DNA from: DASYSA01 sp036003885
GTDB lineage: Bacteria; Acidobacteriota; Blastocatellia; UBA7656
Length of the DNA: 16,672 bases
Assembly: GCA_036003885.1 (NCBI GenBank)
Contig: DASYSA010000280.1
Location: 1 to 16,672, forward strand
Direction of reading: 5' to 3'
Within the stretch, counting starts at the first letter, position 1; every line of letters begins with the position of its first letter. This document shows, one piece after another, positions 12,730 through 16,672 of this stretch. The position numbers and the translations under genes were made by a program. The notes below the pieces were generated by a model. That model made no database searches, was not told the origin of the DNA, and saw nothing but the letters and a program-made list of their open reading frames with translations.

Positions 12730-14184
12730 ATGATTAAGATTTGCCTTTTGATACTGGGCCTGCTGCAGACGCAACCGACGAGAATACCGAAACTTGTCTG
12801 GGCCGGAGCGATCATTATTTTTCTCGGCGGCATATCGATGCTGATCTACTTCTTGACTCGGCTCAAGAAGGGTGAGAAAGAACAGGAAGAAGACGACTGG
12901 AGAACCTCACGGCGCAGCCTGTTTGTCGAACCCGACGAGCCTGCCCCGACCGAGCAGAAGGTCCCGATCGAGCAGTCCCTGGAGCCGGACTCTCAGAGTT
13001 GGAGCGATGCGCCGACGCCCGCAAGCGTTCATGGATTGGACGACCTCCCCGTCAACACGTTCATTGAGGAATCCGATGCAGCCGCTCCTCCCGACAGCGA
13101 ACCGCCGCCAACCGCCGTCCGCGAGCCGCAGATCGATCAACTCGAGCTGAATCGGGCGGCCCAGGAGGAAGAGCGCGTAACGCAGTTGCTGGGCAGCCAG
13201 CCTGTGGAACCGGTTGACGAAGGAGTGGTGCTGGGCGACGACGTTTGGGCCGAATTGGACCACAAGGAGCCTGCAGCACCTTCTGAACCGGCTCACGTGG
13301 CACGAGTCGAACAACGCGCCGGGCGAGAGAGCTTCGAGCCTCCGGCTATCCGGCCCTTCACCTCCCGAGCGCCGTTCGAGGCGCCTCGAATCGACCGCAT
13401 CGTCCCACGCAGCACGACAGCTTCGGCAAATGAATCCCCCCGCGATGCTTCTCCTCTCCATTCGGAGCAGGTGCATTCCGAACCCCGTCTTCCAGGAAGT
13501 CACCTCGCGACGCCGGACTCCTCTCCCGGGCCATCAGGCCTCGCGATGCCCGTCGGGGCTCGACACAAACCTGCGGGGTCAGTGCTGGGCTTGCCTGTCG
13601 AGTCTTCGCGCGGACCACTGATATTAGGTGAGTCTCAGCAGCGGGCTGACGTGGGAATAGGAGCGCTGTCGAATTATGGAAAGGAGACTGGACCAGAAGG
13701 AGGACGGGGTGGGATGGTGGCGCTGGTTTTGACGATCCTGGTCGTCGGCGGTGGAACCCTGGCTTACCTTTTCCTGCCCTCGGTCCACGCCAGGGTTGAT
13801 TCGGTTGTTTCAAGTCTGCGAGGCGACCCCCCGGTCGAGCCGCCCGCGCCCCCGGCCGCCCGCCCCAGGGCACAGATAGTCGCCGGAGTCAGCGAAGCCG
13901 TCAAAAACGTGGTCAAGGCCAGGGGGGCGGTCTACAATGTTTCGACCGAGCCGCTGGAGAATCTCTCCGTGGAAGTTAGTCTGGAACGTGGTCCGGATGC
14001 CGCCCCCGACACGCGCACCATACCTATCACCCCGAATCGGCTCGAGCCCAGGCAGCAGGGCCGCTATGAATTTGAATACGACGGCAGCAAGGCTAAGGGT
14101 TACCCGGCCGGCTACAGGGTCACCAGGCTTTTGAGCAACGATGAGGAAGTGAAGTTTACGGTGCCCGGTCAGAGATCGCAGTAA
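12730..14184 (+). CDS. Uncharacterised two-TM protein with disordered middle and beta-rich C-terminal domain
   Basis: I do not recognise this 484-residue protein as a named family. Layout: a short hydrophobic start (1-13), a clear membrane helix at about 22-43 followed by a Lys/Glu cluster, then some 280 residues rich in Pro, Ser, Glu and Ala, surely disordered. A second membrane helix follows at about 330-351 (ALVLTILVVGGGTLAYLFL), then a Pro-rich hinge. The carboxyl domain of about 110 residues includes GAVYNVSTEPLENLSVEVSL, which resembles the FxLYD/DUF3426 type of Ig-like beta-sandwich. With both helices across the membrane, the disordered part and the end domain would lie on opposite sides. 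CGGAG (12717-12721) supports the start. selA ends 33 bases upstream, so the two may be co-transcribed. Confidence 0.8.
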   Translation: MIKICLLILGLLQTQPTRIPKLVWAGAIIIFLGGISMLIYFLTRLKKGEKEQEEDDWRTSRRSLFVEPDEPAPTEQKVPIEQSLEPDSQSWSDAPTPASVHGLDDLPVNTFIEESDAAAPPDSEPPPTAVREPQIDQLELNRAAQEEERVTQLLGSQPVEPVDEGVVLGDDVWAELDHKEPAAPSEPAHVARVEQRAGRESFEPPAIRPFTSRAPFEAPRIDRIVPRSTTASANESPRDASPLHSEQVHSEPRLPGSHLATPDSSPGPSGLAMPVGARHKPAGSVLGLPVESSRGPLILGESQQRADVGIGALSNYGKETGPEGGRGGMVALVLTILVVGGGTLAYLFLPSVHARVDSVVSSLRGDPPVEPPAPPAARPRAQIVAGVSEAVKNVVKARGAVYNVSTEPLENLSVEVSLERGPDAAPDTRTIPITPNRLEPRQQGRYEFEYDGSKAKGYPAGYRVTRLLSNDEEVKFTVPGQRSQ

Positions 14185-14245
14185 GCGCGTTCCGAGAGCA
14201 CTCAATCGTAGTCTGTGCTGGCTCAAGTGCTTAGGCTGAAAACTA

Positions 14246-14274
14246 TTGCCGCATCCAGGTGTTGAGTCTATAAT
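14246..14274 (+). promoter_or_regulatory. Strong sigma70-type promoter for the pilT operon
   Basis: TTGCCG (14246-14251), 17 bases, then a perfect TATAAT (14269-14274). The -35 box matches 4 of 6. Transcription from about 14281 leaves a leader of about 198 bases before pilT. In the leader I see no known riboswitch and only a meaningless eight-codon frame at 14303-14329. Confidence 0.65.
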
Positions 14275-14478
14275 ACCGGCTCTGAAGGTTCACGGCTGAA
14301 AGATGAAAGGCTGCAGAGATAAAATGTAGCCGAACGCAGAAGCAGATGCCCCTCCCTCTGTGATCTTGCAATCGACCCCCCTCCAATGGTGTCTGAGGTA
14401 AGGCGCGGCCAGCAGCTTCGAGGTCAGTCCCCAGCTACTATTCGCAAGCGCTTTCTGTAGGAGTTAAGGCAGGGCCTA

Positions 14479-15687
14479 ATGTCACCGAGCATTGACCAAT
14501 TGCTGACCATCGCGTGCAGCAAGGGTGCATCCGATCTTCATATAAAAGCCGGCAGTTTTCCCTTCATCAGAGTTAACGGTGAGCTTCTGCCCATGGTCGA
14601 AGCGCAGCGCCTGGCTGCTGAAGATACGCTCAACATGGCGTTTTCGATAATGAACAACCGGCAAAAGCAGCGGTTCGGTGAAAATTCTGAAATCGATGTG
14701 GCCTACGGGGTGTCCGGGCTCGGCCGCTTCCGATGCAATGTTTTTCAGCAGCGTGGCACCGTCGGCATGGTGTTGCGCGTGATTCCTACTACGGTGCGTT
14801 CAATCGAGGAGCTGAGACTGCCGCCTGTGATCGAAAAGATCACCGACGAGCACCGCGGGCTGGCGCTGGTTACCGGAACCACGGGCTCCGGAAAATCAAC
14901 GACACTAGCCGCGATGATCGACTACATCAATCGCAGCCGAACAGGGCATATCGTAACCATCGAAGATCCAATCGAGTTCCTCCACCGCGATAAGAAGTCT
15001 TACGTCAATCAGCGTGAAGTCGACGTCGATACAAGAAGTTTCTCGGAAGCTCTGCGCGGCGCTCTGCGGCAGGATCCGGATGTGATTCTCGTCGGTGAGA
15101 TGCGTGACTACGAGACGATAGAGACTGCGCTGACGGCGGCCGAAACCGGCCACCTCGTCTTGTCGACCCTGCACACACTCGACGCAACCGAAACGATAAG
15201 CCGAATTGTCTCGGTCTTCCCCCCACATCAACAGCGCTCGATCCGCCTGCAATTGGCAAGCGTGCTGCGCGCCGTAGTCTCAATGAGACTGGTGCGCGCC
15301 GCGGAGTCGATTCAGGGACGGGTGCCCGCCGTCGAAGTCATGATCGTAACGCCGTATATACGAGACTGCATTATTCATCCGGAAAAAACAGGTTTGATTC
15401 GCGACGCCATAGCGCAGGGGACGTCGCAGTACGGTATGCAGACCTTCGACCAGTCATTGTTTGATTTGTATTCACGCGGATTGATAACATACGAGGAAGC
15501 GATGGCCGGCGCCTCGAACCCCGACGAATTCAAGCTGAGAGTATCGGGCGTTCGGTCGGTTTCCGACCAGGCGCGTGAGGAGATGGAGAAGGTGCGCAAG
15601 CGTACGGGCACCCTGGACTCCGCGAGACCTGAGACCAAACAGTTCGTCAATTGGCTACTCGAAGGCACAGAGCAAGTAAACCGGTGA
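14479..15687 (+). CDS. pilT: Type IV pilus retraction ATPase PilT
   Basis: PilT is the hexameric cytoplasmic ATPase at the pilus base that depolymerises pilin and drives twitching. 402 residues: an amino-terminal PAS-like domain (1-110, opening SKGASDLHIKAGSFPFIRVNG), then the RecA-like core. The core shows Walker A GTTGSGKS (133-140), an Asp box IEDPIEFLH (161-169), Walker B ILVGEMRD (203-210, with E207) and a His box GHLVLSTLHT (224-233). The segment GLIRDAIAQG (305-314) sits where PilT has its AIRNLIRE retraction motif, which separates it from the extension ATPase PilB. It has a tail of about 40 residues beyond typical PilT proteins (345-380). PilU is the main alternative. CAGGG lies four bases before the ATG. 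It probably heads an operon with recX (four-base overlap) and a PilZ gene. Confidence 0.95.
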   Translation: MSPSIDQLLTIACSKGASDLHIKAGSFPFIRVNGELLPMVEAQRLAAEDTLNMAFSIMNNRQKQRFGENSEIDVAYGVSGLGRFRCNVFQQRGTVGMVLRVIPTTVRSIEELRLPPVIEKITDEHRGLALVTGTTGSGKSTTLAAMIDYINRSRTGHIVTIEDPIEFLHRDKKSYVNQREVDVDTRSFSEALRGALRQDPDVILVGEMRDYETIETALTAAETGHLVLSTLHTLDATETISRIVSVFPPHQQRSIRLQLASVLRAVVSMRLVRAAESIQGRVPAVEVMIVTPYIRDCIIHPEKTGLIRDAIAQGTSQYGMQTFDQSLFDLYSRGLITYEEAMAGASNPDEFKLRVSGVRSVSDQAREEMEKVRKRTGTLDSARPETKQFVNWLLEGTEQVNR

Positions 15688-16277
15688 AGCCTCGCCGCGG
15701 TCCGATCGAGGACCAGACGGCGAGCGGGCGAGCCATTGAGCCTTCGGAATTGAGCGAGTCTCCCACGGACAAGGGCGCAACGAAGGACCTGGATCGGATG
15801 CGCGAGAAGGTCACCGCTGCGGCATTCAGGATTTTAGCCGCCCGGCCCCGCAGCGAGACACAATTGCGCGAGAGGCTGCTTGCGAAGCCCTGGGTCGAAC
15901 CCGAAGCTGTCGACCAGTGCATAGCGAGATTGAAAGAGTTGGGTTTCGTGAACGACGCGCTCTTCGCGCGCAACTACGCAAGCTCGCGTGTGGGTTTGAA
16001 GGCGGTAGGGCGGGCGCGAGTGGTTCGCGAGTTGGCCGGCAAGAAGGTTTCCCGGGATACGATCGAAGAAGCGGTCGGCTCGGTCTTCAATGAAGCCGGC
16101 GAGGAGTCGCTTATAGATCGCGCGATCCAGAAACGAATCCGCACTCACGGCCGGCCGTCTGACCGAGGAAGTGCAAAGCGGATGTTCGATCATCTGGCGC
16201 GACTTGGCTTCGAATACAGTTTGATAGTTCGCAAGCTTCAAGCCCTCAAGGCTAACATCGGCGATGACGACCAGTGA
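15684..16277 (+). CDS. recX: Regulatory protein RecX
   Basis: RecX binds RecA filaments and restrains strand exchange and LexA cleavage. The helical RecX repeats run from about residue 45 of the 197-residue product: AAFRILAARPRSETQLRERL, then LKELGFVNDALFARNYASSR, a hallmark of the family, and the later RMFDHLARLGFEYSLIVRKL. Start choice is open. GTG at 15684 overlaps the pilT stop by four bases, as in translational coupling, but has no clear Shine-Dalgarno and adds a polar tail of about 38 residues. ATG at 15798 has AAGGA ten bases upstream and gives 159 residues, the usual RecX length. A TTG at 15651 inside pilT is least likely. RecX is more often beside recA; linkage to pilT here is unusual. 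Confidence 0.9.
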   Translation: MKPRRGPIEDQTASGRAIEPSELSESPTDKGATKDLDRMREKVTAAAFRILAARPRSETQLRERLLAKPWVEPEAVDQCIARLKELGFVNDALFARNYASSRVGLKAVGRARVVRELAGKKVSRDTIEEAVGSVFNEAGEESLIDRAIQKRIRTHGRPSDRGSAKRMFDHLARLGFEYSLIVRKLQALKANIGDDDQ

Positions 16278-16312
16278 TCGCCTCAAATCGCCCCGACTAC
16301 GAGGCTGGTGGA

Positions 16313-16672
16313 ATGAACAATAGAGACAGACGCAGCGCAAAGCGAATAAGCTACCTGTGTGAGGTAGAGTGGGAAGGCAACGGCAGTAGCCGGGTGAACA
16401 CTCGAGTGAACGACCTGAGCATAACCGGCGCGTTCATCGATTCCATGACCTGCTTCGCCGTTGGATCGACCGTTAGAATGAAGTTCCGCGTTCGAGACGT
16501 TGTTATCTCAACGAACGCCGAAGTACGATATGCCATGCCCCATATAGGCATGGGAGTTCGCTTCCTGGACCTGACGCCCGAGCACATTGCCGCTCTCGAG
16601 AGCCTGATCGAAGGCAAGCCACTGAATCAGCCATACCAGGCCGCGGAGCCGCTTCAACCGGTTCTCTCGGGG
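16313..16672 (+). CDS. PilZ domain protein, cut by the window end
   Basis: The frame stays open from the ATG at 16313 to the last base, giving 120 residues so far. It has the PilZ c-di-GMP-binding pattern: an arginine-rich RDRRSAKR start (4-11) standing for the RxxxR motif, then NDLSITGAF for the (D/N)xSxxG motif, and GMGVRFLDLTPEH closing the beta-barrel. GAGG at 16301-16304 lies eight bases upstream and recX ends 35 bases before, so it is probably the third gene of the pilT unit. PilZ proteins often tune pili or flagella in response to c-di-GMP; a pilus role is inferred from the neighbour. The final length and any further domain are unknown because the end is missing. Confidence 0.88.
   Translation, partial: MNNRDRRSAKRISYLCEVEWEGNGSSRVNTRVNDLSITGAFIDSMTCFAVGSTVRMKFRVRDVVISTNAEVRYAMPHIGMGVRFLDLTPEHIAALESLIEGKPLNQPYQAAEPLQPVLSG

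Noticed and set aside
14196..14231. AGCACT / AGTGCT inverted repeat after the two-TM protein gene, considered as a terminator
   Set aside because: The loop is 23 bases, a competing arm exists (GTGCT at 14215), and no T-run follows.
14281..14478. c-di-GMP (GEMM) riboswitch before pilT
   Set aside because: The conserved GEMM core sequences are not visible, although the context would suit one.
15651..15683. TTG start for recX inside pilT
   Set aside because: It gives a 36-base overlap with pilT and no ribosome binding site; GTG 15684 or ATG 15798 are better.
1..16672. Selenoprotein with in-frame UGA, given selA
   Set aside because: All recognised genes reach their usual carboxyl ends without needing UGA readthrough; none shows family similarity continuing past a TGA.
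1..16672. CRISPR arrays, transposases, integrases or att sites
   Set aside because: No regularly spaced repeats and no mobile-element enzyme motifs are visible on either strand.

Overview
The window is a gene-dense stretch of a bacterial chromosome, with GC content in the high fifties by eye. It looks like a diderm from a soil or environmental phylum. Pointers are an OmpA-type peptidoglycan-binding domain, a type IV pilus retraction ATPase beside a PilZ protein, an ECF41-type sigma factor with a SnoaL-like tail, a MXAN_5187-like protein, and degenerate intergenic palindromes of a kind common in Acidobacteriota, Verrucomicrobiota and Planctomycetota. My best guess is Acidobacteriota (Blastocatellia-like), at low to moderate confidence. 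I see no phage, transposase, CRISPR array, rRNA or tRNA, and nothing that marks a mobile island.

Layout. 130-1917 (minus): a membrane-anchored substrate-binding-like domain fused to an OmpA domain, with a good sigma70 promoter on the minus strand at 2075-2104. 2411-4780 (plus): an FAD-dependent oxidoreductase followed by an ECF41-like sigma factor. This is the gene pairing known for ECF41 factors, and an ECF-style promoter (TGTAACC, 16 bases, CGTG) lies upstream. 4778-4863: a long imperfect palindrome. 4927-5898: a membrane-tethered metallo-beta-lactamase-fold hydrolase of the N-acyl-homoserine-lactonase-like group. 6013-7965: an APC-superfamily permease. 8117-9046: malate dehydrogenase. 9132-9815: RadC. 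10255-10461: a cold shock protein with its own promoter, a leader of about 320 bases, a strong Shine-Dalgarno sequence and a textbook terminator.

10560-11129 (minus) encodes a MXAN_5187-like protein. It is divergent from selA (11221-12696), and their predicted promoters overlap in 91 bases. After selA come an uncharacterised two-TM protein with a disordered middle (12730-14184), a consensus promoter with a leader of about 200 bases, and the run pilT - recX - PilZ gene (14479 to the window end), which looks like one transcription unit.

How they work together. Most genes are housekeeping or general physiology: central carbon metabolism, DNA repair accessory functions, cold shock, selenocysteine synthesis and pilus retraction. 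The module most likely to be a self-contained regulatory system is the oxidoreductase/ECF41 pair. The other places worth attention are the PBP-OmpA fusion, the overlapping divergent promoters at selA, the csp leader, and a reading-frame question at the amino end of the permease. I found no clear evidence for a wholly new system.
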